Assembly: GCA_029706075.1 (NCBI GenBank)
Contig: JAINUG010000055.1
Span: forward strand, 3,312,885-3,376,884
Length of the DNA: 64,000 nt
From: Aldrovandia affinis
Lineage: Eukaryota > Chordata > Actinopteri > Notacanthiformes > Halosauridae
Direction: 5' to 3'
The notes below the pieces were generated by a model that saw only the letters and a list, made by a program, of their open reading frames with translations, ran no database searches and had not been told where the DNA came from. A program made the position numbers and the translations under genes. Positions 11,141 through 23,267 of the stretch are shown piece after piece (position 1 is the stretch's first letter; each line of letters starts with the position of its first letter).

Positions 11141-12554
11141 CATAATGTGCAATAGAATGAGAATTTCGCTCTATAATCCTCCCTGTTTTATCCAAGTTTT
11201 ATTTATAACCTTTGTTAAACCAAAATATTGTATGAGAGAATAAAAGTAACTGTTGTTATGAGACCAAATCTGACATCATATAAATTATTTAAATACATTC
11301 ATTTGCTATCTATCTATTTTTTGTTGTTTCTTTTTTTGTGTGAAAAATTTCCCATAAGTCTATCATGACAAGAAACCTCCATCTCCCTGCCAGGAGCAGT
11401 GATGAGTTTCTAGGGTGGGGGGGGGGTATTTAAATACATTCATTCGCACTGATTCTGCAGTACAAAACCAGCTGACCATATTCTGCCGCGAATAAGGCAA
11501 GACTCTTCAAGGGGAGGAGGATGTTAGTTTTTCCCTCCCTGGAACAAATGGTGTCCACCCTCACTCTCATCCTCCTACTGAACGTAAGAATGTGCGCGTG
11601 TCACTCCCCGTCAGCCAAGTGTAGCCTCATAGCCCCGGGGGTCATTTTTACTACCCCTTTTGCCACTTAAATCAATGCACGCCTGCAAAAGCTATTGTAG
11701 CAGAACTCACAAAGCGAACTGTTTAAGCTAAATGTTTCTCAGTCAGCCCGTCCGACTGAAAACAAATCATAAACCAAGAAGAACGTATGAAAAGAGAAGT
11801 TTGTAGCAAAATTCCCCGCCCCTCCCCACCCCCACCCCCGCCACCTTAAAAAAAAAAAAAAAAAAAAAAAAACAGTCAGCAAAGACAAAGTATTGAATGC
11901 CATGACGTGGTGTGAAAAGGTCAGAAGGAGCTTGGGTAATTGGTCCCCTCAGTGCCGAGTTCGTGAACCCGGCTTCTGGTAAGAGCGCTCTGTATTCTTC
12001 CATAGCCGTGGGTCTAATGTACTGCGCTAAGAACCTTGGAATTTGTTTTGTGTGTTTTTTCTCTTCTTCTTCCTTTGCTTTGTGTGCTTGATTCTTTGCA
12101 CTTCAGCTGTTCCCCCCCTTTCCCAGCCCCCCCTTCCCCTTTTGCTTGTATTTCGAGCGTGCAGCCTCTTCTATTGCCTTTCGCGGTATAGAGGAACGCG
12201 CTCATTACCCGCGAGGCTTAGAGGAGAGCAGCGCAATTACGCCAGCGAGAGGCCGGGGCGCCGAGCCGGCGGTGCGCATCGTGCAGTCCGAACGTCTTGC
12301 GCAAGAACCCATGAAAGGAGGATACAATGTGTTGGAAAAATTCATCTCAGATCGTAATTGGGATGTGTAATGGCTGTGATGTGTGTGTATGGGAAAGGGG
12401 GAGGGGGTTGGGGGTAAGCTAATAAGAAAGGTTTCCCTGTAACCAAGCTGACCCCTGTCACAAGCGATACCCTTCACCCAGAGGTGTGAGGAGCGCGTTT
12501 TGGGACGGTGGTCCCACGATGGGACCTCGCCCCGATGAGCGCCTGCGCGTGACA
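11141..12554. other. Low-copy sequence with homopolymers
   Basis: Includes a G-run near 11418, a poly-A run at about 11849-11871 and a segment at 11721-11799 that recurs at 13690-13766. No coding signal I trust. Confidence 0.55.
11721..11799 (+). repeat. Copy A of a dispersed duplicate
   Basis: Shares TTAAGCTAAATGTTTCTCAG and GTCCGACTGAAAAC with 13690-13766 in the same orientation, at roughly 85 % identity over about 75 bp by eye. Nature unknown. Confidence 0.75.
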
Positions 12555-12774
12555 GGTGGCAGGGTAGCATAGCATAGGTTAGGGAGCTGGGCTTGTGACG
12601 GTGAGGTTGCAGGTTCGATTCCCAGGTGGGGCACTGCCATTGTACCCTTGAGCAAAGGTGCTTAACCTGAATTGCTTCAGTAAATGTCCAGCCATATAAA
12701 TTGATTATATGTATGAAATGTAAACTGTGTAAGTCTCTCTGGATAAGAGCATCTAAATGCCTGTGATGTAATGA
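12555..12774 (+). mobile_element. tRNA-derived SINE with UnaL2-type 3' tail
   Basis: Starts GGTGGCAGGGTAGCAT, has the pol III B-box-like GCAGGTTCGATTCCC, then the body block GTACCCTTGAGCAAAGGTGC. It ends in a stem-loop CTCTGGATAAGAG (GGATA loop) followed by TGTAATG. The same family appears reversed at 45289 and 52032. Confidence 0.85.
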
Positions 12775-13521
12775 AGGCTGTCAATGTAATGACGCGTTAG
12801 CTGTGTCTTCTGTCTTCATGCTGAGTTTTCGGCACATTTTGAGTGATGGTTTTTTACATGTAGATCTAGATATAGATCTATATAAATGTGAACTTCTTGT
12901 CTACAGTGAAGCTTTGGGTGTCTCCATTAATAATACACAGGGAATAATTTGAACGGGGTAACCGCCACCAGGAACTGGGACATTTTTTGTTCAATGTGCA
13001 ATCTGTTATTTTTCTGCACATGTACTAATACACATGTATAATAACAATGAATTCAGCTGTACTGTCAATGCTGTGCTCCTGATAATTGTTTGTAATCAAG
13101 ACCGGATTCAACACAGTAGTCACTACATCAGTCCGTATGGCTCACCAGAATTCATGGGACAGAATTAAGTTTTATGATTGTTCAGGTTGTTTCATGATGG
13201 TTTGCACCCTAGTTGGGCCATAACTATATTCAAAACAAATGTCTTAATCATCACCCAACTCTGTGAAAGCCCTGATTTGCACAGTCCTGCACAGTTACGT
13301 GTCTAAGGGGCTAAGAGGCAATCAAACATTTGAATTCCTCTCAGCTCTTGTGTTGGATCCTTGCTGTGAAGCAACGAGCAGCCGAAGGCCGAAACGAAAA
13401 AGGATTGACTTTATCTGCTGGTACTGTCTGTGCTGTCCTGGTACACTGTGAAGAGTCTTAAAAAGAGAAACAGTCTCCCTTCCGTTCAAATATTTGCCTT
13501 TTAAAAAATAATAATAATATA
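12775..13521. other. Low-copy sequence
   Basis: No gene or repeat recognised beyond an imperfect palindrome TAGATCTAGATATAGATCTA near 12860. Confidence 0.5.
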
Positions 13522-13670
13522 GGCCATTTAGCAGACGCTTTTATCCAAAGCGACTTACAGTAGTGAAGGCGTACCTTTTTTTTTCTTCCGTATATGTGGT
13601 CCCAATGGGAATCGAACCCATGACCTAAGCATTGTCAACGCCATGCTCTACCTACTGAGCCACACAGAAC
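13522..13670 (-). mobile_element. SINE C: tRNA-derived, UnaL2-type tail
   Basis: Read on the minus strand: a tRNA-like head TGGCTCAGTAGGTAGAGC (A box), then GGGTTCGATTCCC (B box), then a short body and the tail CGCTTTGGATAAAAGCG, a perfect stem with GGATA loop, followed by TCTGCTAAATGG. The copy at 55752 belongs to the same family. Not a functional tRNA gene, because no acceptor stem closes. Confidence 0.87.
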
Positions 13671-14660
13671 GTGTTTTTGATGATCAGGTGTTAAGCTAAA
13701 TGTTTCTCAGTCGCCTGTCCGACTGAAAACGAAACATAAACCAAGGAGAAGGAATAAGAAGAGAAGGGGAAAGAAAGAAAAGATAGCACTGCAGAGCCAG
13801 ATCAAAATGCATCCCACAAAGATCTTTATTTTTTGATGAAGGGCTGTTTTTTTAAATGATCAGCCTGAACTTAAAAAACACTGCGATGAAAAACCCCATT
13901 GATCGTAAGCCAGGTAGGACTTCTTTCCCCCTCATCCGAAACGGGACGGCATCCAAACACCCCAGGTTGTGCCGAGTGCCTGAGGCAAACTGCGTTCTCC
14001 GATGGTGCACTGACAGCCTCCCACGCACACCACCGTCCCCCAAAAAAAATACCTGCAGTACTCCAGCTTAGCCCCCCCCCCCCACACATCTCCAACGCTG
14101 AGCTGACGCCTGTTCTGGAACATTCTCAGCCCTGAACTCTCCGATTTCTGTTTTACAGCCTTCCCTGATTTCTCTGACGCCCGCACCGCCATTGTCGTGG
14201 TCTGTCCACCTCCGCCGACGGAGCTGCCTTTGTTCTCCGACCCAGAGACGAGCTGATGGAGCCGTAAAACATCAGACGCGGCAGAACAACAGTTACGCCC
14301 GCAAAGGGAGAACTCCCAACGCAGCAAACCCTTATTTTTTTCCCTTTCTGCTGATGAAGAGAGTGGGCCTTTTCAACAGCACGCCGATGTCTGCTCCTTT
14401 CTGGGACTTTCCAGCCCTCCGCACTTCAGCCCTTTCATGCAGGGATCTCTTTCCTTTTTTTCCCCCTCTCTGTCTATTTTCCATAATTTCTGTCCTGCTT
14501 TCAGTCTTTCTACCCGTCTTCCTTCATCTCTCTGCCTCTCATTCATTCATTCATTTATTTATTTCACGCTTTTATTTATTTAAAAGGGGCACACCAGGCG
14601 ATTGGCCCAATCCTCCACGCCATATTTAGCCACACAGCGAATGTTTTCCTGCAGTCCCCT
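13671..14660. other. Low-copy sequence; contains duplicate copy B (13690-13766)
   Basis: 13690-13766 is the partner of 11721-11799. The rest, to 14660, includes C- and T-rich patches and an ATTCATTC run near 14540. Opposing open frames have no recognisable domains. Confidence 0.5.
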
Positions 14661-14665
14661 GTCTC

Positions 14666-14666
<1 letters not shown>

Positions 14667-14755
<89 letters not shown>
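14667..14755. repeat. (CT)n microsatellite
   Basis: CT dinucleotides with a few TGTCTCTCTG interruptions near 14688-14702. Confidence 0.96.
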
Positions 14756-14758
<3 letters not shown>

Positions 14759-14989
14759 GTTCCTGGGGCCGCTGGCTGAGCAGTGCCTCTAGCCCCAGTA
14801 GTATTTCACACAGAACCAAATGCAGATGGATTTGTCAGCTCTTTTTGCCCCAATGGAGGAAAATGCTGGATATTGCTTATTTGATATGTCACCTTAATGA
14901 CATCTTGGCTGTGCCATATAACTGCCCCCTCCATCTCCCCCCCTCCCTGTCAGCGGTCCTTCTCCTGAATCCCCATCAGCACATCTTAC

Positions 14990-15060
14990 ACACAGTCACA
15001 CACACATACTAACATACACGCATACACTCACACACACACATACTAACATACACACATACA

Positions 15061-15100
<40 letters not shown>

Positions 15101-15107
15101 CATACAA

Positions 15108-15142
<35 letters not shown>

Positions 15143-15268
15143 TACACACTCACTCACACACATACACACACACACACACACTCACACACTCACACACTCA
15201 CTCACTCACACACACACACACACACTCACACACACACACACACACACACACGCACGCACACACACACA
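14990..15268. repeat. (CA)n array
   Basis: CA dinucleotides with ACATACTAAC and CACTCACT variants. Confidence 0.96.
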
Positions 15269-16156
15269 TGAAAGGCACGTATGCACCGCCGTACAGACAC
15301 GCTATCAGGGCCCGGTGCATATTTATAGACCCATCCTCCACCATTCATCACCCGGCAAACAAGTGCCCTTGGGTTCGAGAGAGCTTTGCTGCTGCCGTCC
15401 GCTCGCTTCGCACCCAGCCTCGGGGGCGACTCACGCGCAGCGTGCGCTGTAACCACACAGGGCGGGGGGGGGGGGGGATTCTCCTCCGCGGAAGCGTTCC
15501 TGGCCGTTCTCCAGAGGCGCAAGTGGATTTATGGACGGGGACTTGTGGCAATGAGAGGCTGAATCGCGGCAGGATTTGGAGGGGCTTTAAAAGGCAGCGG
15601 AGCGTGGCTCTCTGCTCTTTTCCCCTTGCCTAGTACTACATAGTACATAGACACAGAGGATGACCTTCTGGTTTCTGGCACCATAATAATAATAATAATA
15701 ATAATAATATATTTTTTAATGCGACTATTCATGCAGTGCTTTTTGATCAAATTACAGAGCGGGAGAGAGCGGGAGGGAGAGGGATGGAAATTCACCTCAG
15801 CTACCACCACTATCACCTTGATGGATCCACGGCAGCCATTTTCCCGCCAGAACGCCACACTACAAGTGCAATGCAGGAGGCGGAAGGATCAACGTCCCCA
15901 TCATCACCCCGTCACATGACCAGATGATGAGGAGCTAGCAGGGTGTCCAGAGGTTTCCCAGCGAACCCCTCCTCTGAGGGGATTTACACCAGGTGGGATT
16001 ACTGCATGAGAAAACACTGTAAACCTCTTATCAGTCATTGGCCTGATTGGAAAAGGGCATTTGAGACAGGGAGAGGCGGAGGGGACAGCGAGCTGGGAAA
16101 CATGCGCTCAGATTACTTTCAAATGTCGAGAAGGAAAAAAAAACCATTAACATTGA
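15269..16156. other. Low-copy sequence with a possible conserved element
   Basis: Contains an ATA trinucleotide run (about 15683-15710) and a G-run near 15463. At about 15960-16100, AT/GC-balanced complex sequence with GATTA- and CATTTG-like motifs could be regulatory. This is inference from texture only. Confidence 0.4.
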
Positions 16157-16285
16157 CGGTTTAGGCATTTTAGCGGACACTCTCATCCAGAGCGAGTTTA
16201 CAATTCTTTACATACAATTTATACAGCTGGATATTTTACTGAAGCTATTCAGGTTAAGCACCTTGCTCAAGGGCACAACGGCAGA
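16157..16285 (-). mobile_element. L2-tailed SINE fragment, 3' half
   Basis: On the minus strand it has the body block TTGAGCAAGGTGCTTAACC and the stem-loop CTCTGGATGAGAG, then GCTAAAATGCC. The tRNA head is missing, as in a 5'-truncated copy. Confidence 0.8.
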
Positions 16286-17660
16286 GAAACCCTTGAAAAC
16301 AATTTCTCTTTTTAAATAGTAAAAAAAAAAATAATAATAATAATTTAATAATGATAGTCATTTTAAAAAGCACAGAGTGACGAGGGTCAGGCGTCTCCGT
16401 GGCGACCAGCCCGGGTGTTTTCAGCGACATATTGCAAAAAAAAAAAAAAAAAAGACAGCAGCATATTGAAGGTCAGTCTTAATAAAACTCAAACCGGGCC
16501 CTTCTGCTGTGTGAGCTTGGCCGGGACCCGACACAGCGCCGCTCAAGGATGTCTGCATTTAATGGGGGTGACAGCAGCAGCGTGCTTAGAGGATTTTCCA
16601 CAGAACTTAAAAGGCCACAGTTTAGCCACTGGGGGGGTCTTGTAACCTGTTGTGGAGAAGCGGGCGGGAGTAATCTGGGACAGGTGAGAGGGGGAGGAGA
16701 GAAAGGTTACTACCAGCGGTTTGGCCATTGTGGTGGACAAAGATTACGGAGAGCCCTGGAATGTGTCTGCGGGTGGAGTGGGGACACACAGTGTCGTTGT
16801 CCCCCCCATAATCTCCTTGGGGGCCAATGGGCGGGGGTAAGAGCAGTGGCTTGGGACCTAAGGGTGAACATGGCTGAAGTTCGAGGGGGGCGGAATACTA
16901 CATCCGTGCGCAAGTACAAGGGAGGGCCGGAATACCACTTTACACTTCACCCCTTTTTTAAACACTACGTCTAATTCTGTCTTTTTTTCTTCTTCTTCTA
17001 AGATTCAACCGCTTGTTTCCTACCCCACATGGCTATTGCAATCCAGCTGCAATAATTTTAAATATTTCAAAAGGTCAGGATGAATTATTCATCCGGGCAT
17101 GGTTGTTTTTTTTTTTTTTTTAAGCAGAATGCGCTAATTCTCCGGTCAGTGGGAAGGGATTTGGGCAGGCGGTATTCATCTCCAACAACAGCCGGTCTGT
17201 TGTGCTGCGAGGGGGAGCATGCAGTCTCGCACAATACATGCCTCAGCCGGGGGTAAAGAGAGCAGCGCAGATTTAGGGTCGTTTCTGTCGACGGCGTTGA
17301 TGAAACGTACCGTGCTAATGGCGTACGGGTTGAGCTGGCGCTGCACGGCCCGTTGTCTGGGCCTATGGCGGCTAGAGTCATTTTTGGCTCAGGTTACGAG
17401 GAGGAGCTGCTCGGATTAGCCAAAGACCACAGCCTCTCTGACCATTTCGCTCCCTAAATCAGTCGCAGATGTAAGCGTCGTACGCAGTAAGCCGCATTTC
17501 ATTTGGGATGTCGACCACATTCTGCTGCTCATTGTCATTCAGTCTCTTCGGCTCGCGGCTGGAAGGAGAGGCTGTTCCGCTCCTCCACGCCGGCGCACAA
17601 TGCAGAGGTCCCCATACTGCCATGTTGTACTTCTCTCCTTTTTTTTTTGGCAAACTCACA
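16286..17660. other. Low-copy sequence
   Basis: Includes a TAATAATAATAA patch near 16331, a poly-A run near 16436-16453 and a poly-T run near 17105. Segment 17010-17170 (CAATCCAGCTGCAATAATTTTAAAT) has a texture typical of non-coding conserved DNA. No gene identified. Confidence 0.45.
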
Positions 17661-17667
17661 CAAATCC

Positions 17668-18317
17668 ATCACAGTCACGCACTCACGCTCCCCCACATAC
17701 CCGCGCGTGCATGAAGGTACACACGTACACTCACACACATGCACGCATGTCCGCACATGCACACACGCAAGCACACACACACACAAACACCTATACACAC
17801 ACACCCGCACATGCACGGACGCACGTACACTCACACACATACAAGCATGTCCACACACATTACACACACACACACACACACGTCAATACACACACACACA
17901 CACACATACAAGCATGTGCGTACACATACACACACACACACATACACACACACACACACACACACATACGTCAATACACACACGTACAAGCATGTCCGCA
18001 CACACACACACACACACCCACATACGTCAATACACACACATACAAGCATGTTTGCACAGACACACACACACACACACACACCCACACATGCATGGATATA
18101 CGCACGTACACTCACACACACATACACGCATGTCCGCACACATACACACACACCCACATACATCAATACACGTACACACACACACACATACACACACAAA
18201 CACCTATACACACACACATACGCACTCACACACATACACGCATGTCCGCACACGTACACACACACACACACACACACACATATGTCAATACACACACACG
18301 CACACACACACAAACAC

Positions 18318-18366
<49 letters not shown>
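17668..18366. repeat. CA-rich minisatellite with ACAAGCATGTCC units
   Basis: About 700 bp of CA repeats with recurring CATGTCCGCACA, ACATACAAGCATGT and ACGTCAATACACAC units. Some stretches are nearly pure (CA)n. Long Thr-His frames on one strand and Cys-Val frames on the other are artefacts of the repeat. Confidence 0.95.
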
Positions 18367-18369
<3 letters not shown>

Positions 18370-19423
18370 CCCCACAGTATACTTCAGTGTACTTTATCTC
18401 CCCTCTCTCTCTCCAAGCTCCCAATCCCCCTGGATGTCTTTCCCTCAAAGCATCGAGAAAGACTACCTGCCATAGGGGTTTAAATACTTCTTAGGGCATA
18501 CACACACACACACACACAGGCATTAGCATATTCATTCTATTAGCATATTCTCCAACCAAAACTGATTTAATTGAAAATATATATTTTTTAAATAGCCTGT
18601 GCCATTTTTTACCAGAGGTAGCAGTCAATAGGGGATTTAAAGCCACCTGCCCTTTCATAGAGTTTAGTGAGTCAACCTTCCATACAGGGCAGACATTGAA
18701 TTCCAGCGCCTCAGAGACTTACACTGGAGATCTGGCGGTCTTGAGTGTGCCCCTTATTCAATGTGCCTCTTCTTCTGCCTGGAATTTGTATATCATAGGA
18801 AATCTTGCATTTATTTTAGAGGGCCAAATATTTTATCAGCCACTGCATCAGAGAAGACAATGATAACCAATCAAATGTCAAGTTATTGGTGGGGAGCCCA
18901 CCCTGCCTTTCAGTAGTGATATATTTTGTTTTAAAAAGTCAAGCTTACCAAACAAAGAGTGTTTACTTCCGGAAGTTTAATTCGATCTGGGTTTCAGGAG
19001 CGGGACCATGTACTTGGGTGCATCCACGCACAGTAACTGTGAAGCACATCCACAAAAAGAGAGTATGTACCTAGAGAGTGCCTATCACCGGATTTCAGGA
19101 ACTTTCATTTTAAAGAGACGACAAGGAGTCAGATACACCCCAGATATACAGTACATGTAAAATGCATTAGCTGGTGGGCCACATTTTTAGGGCATGAGAA
19201 AAAAATATTTCCCAAATATCACCTAATTTAAATTAACTTTTGAAAGAATGGGGTGCGCTGCCTAAAACAAAAGCTACTCCCGAGTGGGTTATCCTTTAAC
19301 GTTTGTACGTCTGTTATTCAGAGGAACAACAGGATTGTACGACAACATGGGTTTGAGATGAATTGTTCTACAGACTTCCATGGACTCCAAGGAGCAAAGC
19401 TTAAGACAAGACATATGAGATAT

Positions 19424-19460
<37 letters not shown>

Positions 19461-21934
19461 CGTCTATCTGGAATCTCGGGACGACCGGAGTGGAGGCCTA
19501 CAACCGCCAGCTCGAAAGAGAGGAGGCTTAAAATCCCACCTTTAAACCGATCGCTGCTCCGATCCTGATTTTGGTTTTGTCTCATTTGATTAGCAATCAA
19601 GCAATTCATCAACCCAATAAGCTGCACCAGTGAATCGCAATTCCCTTTCTCGCATTGTGATATCGAGGTAGCGTTGCAGTTCCGCATGCCACACGATGTG
19701 GATAGATTTACTGTTCAGTCTCCACGAACATGACAATAGCATATTGACAAAGTAAAGAGCGGTTAATCTGCGAAAATCCGGCACTTTACATGGCTGTGAA
19801 AATGCACGGCGTTGGTTGGCTCGCTAGCCTCGCTTCGTTCTCCGATCACAATTACGTGGCGGTTTGCCTCCAGGTTAAATGTGTTGTCTTTGAAATTTGT
19901 TTACGTTTATCTCATAAACCTCCTTGGTAATGATTCAATCGATTTTATTCAGTTGGACTCTCAAAGTCTTATTTAAATTCTCCCACTTGGAGGGCAGGGG
20001 GAAAAAAAGTGTACTACGGCTGAAGTACGATTCGGAGAAAGATAATTACCTGCTAATTGTCACACTTGTTAATCAAGTGCAATTAAAGAGAGAGAGAAAG
20101 AAAGGCAGAGAAAGTGGATAAGCTTTACAGTAATATGGTGACTTTTTTTGACAGACACTTTGAAGCTCTATTCAAATATCTATTAAATCCGCATTTTCAC
20201 TTTGGAATTTTAACGAGATGAGACGTATGATAGTGACGGATATTATTATTCTGTCGGTCTGTCAGCACACTGCATGCTCAAGGTGTACAAACATTGTGCT
20301 CCAATTAACTGGCTCAGGGTCTGTTTTATTGTGTTTTCTTCATTGGTTAAAAACCATAAGCAGGGCAATAGGCCTGAGCTTGGACCAGTTGTTGAGAGCA
20401 GAATGGAATCTCAGCCGTGCAGAATACGTGTGCCGCATTACGACATCTTGTGGCAAACAAGGAACCCGGACATTTTGGCATTTTCCACCATTTTGTGGGG
20501 ACACGCTGCTCAAATCCGTGATTGTCCTGGCCAAACCAGGACATCTGGTCACCCTGTCCATTACACCAAGCCTTAGAGCTGCCACCTGATCGAGCACCTT
20601 GTGCATCAAACTACTCACTGAAGGTGTGAAATTCACCAGTTTCATATTAATTAGGCATAAAGATCTACCCCTTGAAGCATTTATTTAAGCCTGACCAAAT
20701 TTCGTACCATTTTCCCATGTTCAGCCTTTAGCTTTCATTTCACCAAGACAACATAGAAAATGCACAGACCACATGATTATACTGGAACATTCCAAAATAG
20801 ATGAGCCCATTCATGGAGCTCAAGAACAGAGACTTTACTGGAGCGCCTGGGTGCTTTCTGCCCTCTTTAACGCGTGCTGCTGACCGCCAGCCATCAAAGA
20901 GAGGCCTTTGCAGCGTTATCTGGTCTGCGAATAAGGAGTGGGGGGGTTAGCTGTGATCCTCAGAAGGACTATTAAGATCTCATGCATGGCTTACTCCAAG
21001 CCGTGGGTCTTAACCTCTGCACCCCGCTGGATTGTGTGCATTCTGCTTGGTGAACACTTGGGAGTCCCTTCTCCTTTTTTAGGCTTCTTGTAGTCCTGAG
21101 TCTGTCCACATGGCATCTGGGGTAGATTTGGTTAGGCGCTTTGCAGTGGAGGAGGGGGGAAACTCAACACCTCAACCAGTACCAATGTGTAGCCACCACC
21201 TGGGCGATGTGCGGCAGCCATTTTGTGCCAGAACGCTCGCCACACATTAGCCGGAAGTGGGGAGGGAGGGAATTACTGAGACAATTAAACTGGGGGATGA
21301 TTTGGTGGCAGGTTGAGAGAGCCATGCGTGCCACACAGATGAGGGCGTTATTTTGATGGTATAAATCGTTTTGGCCTCGGCTTACTGCCTTCGCCGTGAC
21401 TCATTTGCGTTGGGGAGAAGCCGAAGCCCCTTTACCAGGACGGTGCCCGAATCACACTGCGGAGCCGGAGCTCAATCTCACACCTTTCAGATCCCGTGAC
21501 TCCAGGAGCTCTTCATCTCTAAATCCACTTACGGTCTTAAGAAGATGGGATCTGGTGCAGTGCACGGCTGGTGCTCTCCTCCTCTCACCGCGGATCTGAG
21601 ATTTTAGCAGCACGAGCGACGCTGCGACGGCCGTGATCGACAAACAGCCAGCGTGCAAAGAACAATCCCCCCCGGACGGGCTTAGAGGTGTCCGTACGGA
21701 GAGAGCGTCGGCGTTCTAGAAGAGCTCCTATTCAAACTGGTTCGTGTCTAAAAGAGCCCAACATAGAATGGCTTCAAAGTCCAGGCAGTACAGACATACA
21801 GACCCACACAGCTGCTTTGTGTCTGCAGACATGGTCAGCAATCCGCCTGTTTTCTTGGCGCTGAGCTCAGCGCAAGGGGTGGGGAATTGGGACTGAACGC
21901 CAGGCCATCCACATGCCAGCTGTCTGGAAGGGTG
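18367..21934. other. Long low-copy region, candidate regulatory DNA
   Basis: 3.6 kb with only small simple repeats: (CA)n at about 18500-18519 and (GA)n at about 19423-19460. Segment 19540-20095 is free of repeats and contains clustered homeodomain-type cores (TAATT/ATTA) such as GATAATTACCTGCTAATTG near 20040, resembling vertebrate conserved non-coding elements in texture. No exon with a recognisable domain was found. Confidence 0.5.
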
Positions 21935-22133
21935 CTCGTACGTGATCCCTCGCCAGCCCCCACCACACGTGGGGCATCTCATACGCGCTCCCTCGCCAGC
22001 CCCCACATGCGGGTGATCTCGTACACAATCCCTTGCCAGCCCCCACCACATGTGGGCAATCTTGAACGCGACCCCTTGCCAGCTCCCATGTGTGGGGCAT
22101 CTCGAACGCGATCCCTCGCCAGCCCCCATGTTT
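21935..22133. repeat. Minisatellite, about 40-45 bp units, four to five copies
   Basis: Each unit contains GATCCCTCGCCAGCCCCCA followed by an ATGTGGGGCATCTCG-like segment, with point differences between copies. The array codes repetitive peptides in several frames but shows no start or domain. Confidence 0.88.
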
Positions 22134-22257
22134 GTGGTATTATGACAGATTAATATCAGTGTGGTTATGGTGACGGGAGGATCTATGAGAGGTCAGGGAT
22201 TAAAGTCGACGAAAAAAGAGTTCGGCTAAAACCTGGACTGTGCATTACCCTTACTTT

Positions 22258-22360
22258 CCAATCATGACTTATTGGGAAACGTGAAAATATGACCAATCAT
22301 GATTTATTTAGAACTTGAAAACCTGACCAATCATGACTTATTGAGAAATATGCAAATAAA
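22258..22360. repeat. 35 bp tandem repeat, three copies
   Basis: Units begin CCAATCATGA(C/T)TTATT at 22258, 22293 and 22327. Each contains a CCAAT core on the + strand. Confidence 0.88.
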
Positions 22361-23267
22361 GAAAGATATTTCCACACTCCTTGCTGTGTTTTTTGAATTA
22401 AAAATGTAATGTGTGCGACTTTCTCTATTGTCATGTTTATTCTACGTTAGTCGGCACCTCGTTAAAAAGGTAGGTGTGCATCTTCCTCTTTTGCAAAGTG
22501 AAAGTATGAACATGGCACATTTTACACATTTAGTAGCTTATCCAGAGCGATTTTAATAAATGAATTTAAAATGGAGAAAGTAATAAACAGAATAAAGAAT
22601 GCTGATATTAATGACAAACCATGAAAAACATGCTCTCTGTGATTCAGAATATCTGTGATAATCATAGTTTCATGCATGTTGCAGCATTTTTTTAACTATG
22701 GAAGTTGCAGTCTGTGTTTCCCTCTAGTTTGTATTAGAACACCCAAAATATGTTGAAGAGAATTTGAAAGTCAAATAGATCCCCACATGACAGGAAAACA
22801 TAAATATCTATGCATGCATTTTACAGCCCACTGAAACACAGCCACAAATCAGATTATTTCCATATATGTAAATGTCGTTTTGGATGTGGTGTTTTAAAAT
22901 AATTATTGTGCGAAGACATTATGTATTGAATTGTGACTTATGATTTACACCTCACAGTTTCAGTTGATAGTTCATGTTTTTAATAAAGTAAGATAATACA
23001 AACAATATAGATCTTTTGATATACAAAACCTGTACATGTATGTAAAGAATTGACTGCATAGGGTATAATTCATAGGGTTTTGTGAGAGATTGTGTGCTGG
23101 TTGTCTCCTCCTTGTCAATATTCTGCATGAGGAACTCAACTATACTGACTGCACTGTTGCATTCAGGGACACCGTTAATGACGCGCTAGCTGGCAGTCAT
23201 TACACTGCGCACATCTTCCCAACTGCTGACTCACTTCAATTTATTAAGCTTTTTATTTACAGATAAT
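22361..23267. other. AT-rich low-copy sequence
   Basis: A short degenerate L2-tail remnant lies at about 22517-22557 (CATTTAGTAGCTTATCCAGAGCG). Otherwise nothing recognised. Confidence 0.5.

Noticed and set aside
13522-13670. tRNA gene candidate
   Set aside because: Has A and B boxes but no complete cloverleaf or acceptor stem; the L2 tail shows it is a SINE.
17503-18483. 326-codon open frame rich in Thr and His
   Set aside because: Direct translation of a CA minisatellite; all frames and both strands are open.
21935-22133. CRISPR-like repeat array
   Set aside because: Units are contiguous and vary throughout, with no unique spacers; eukaryotic minisatellite.
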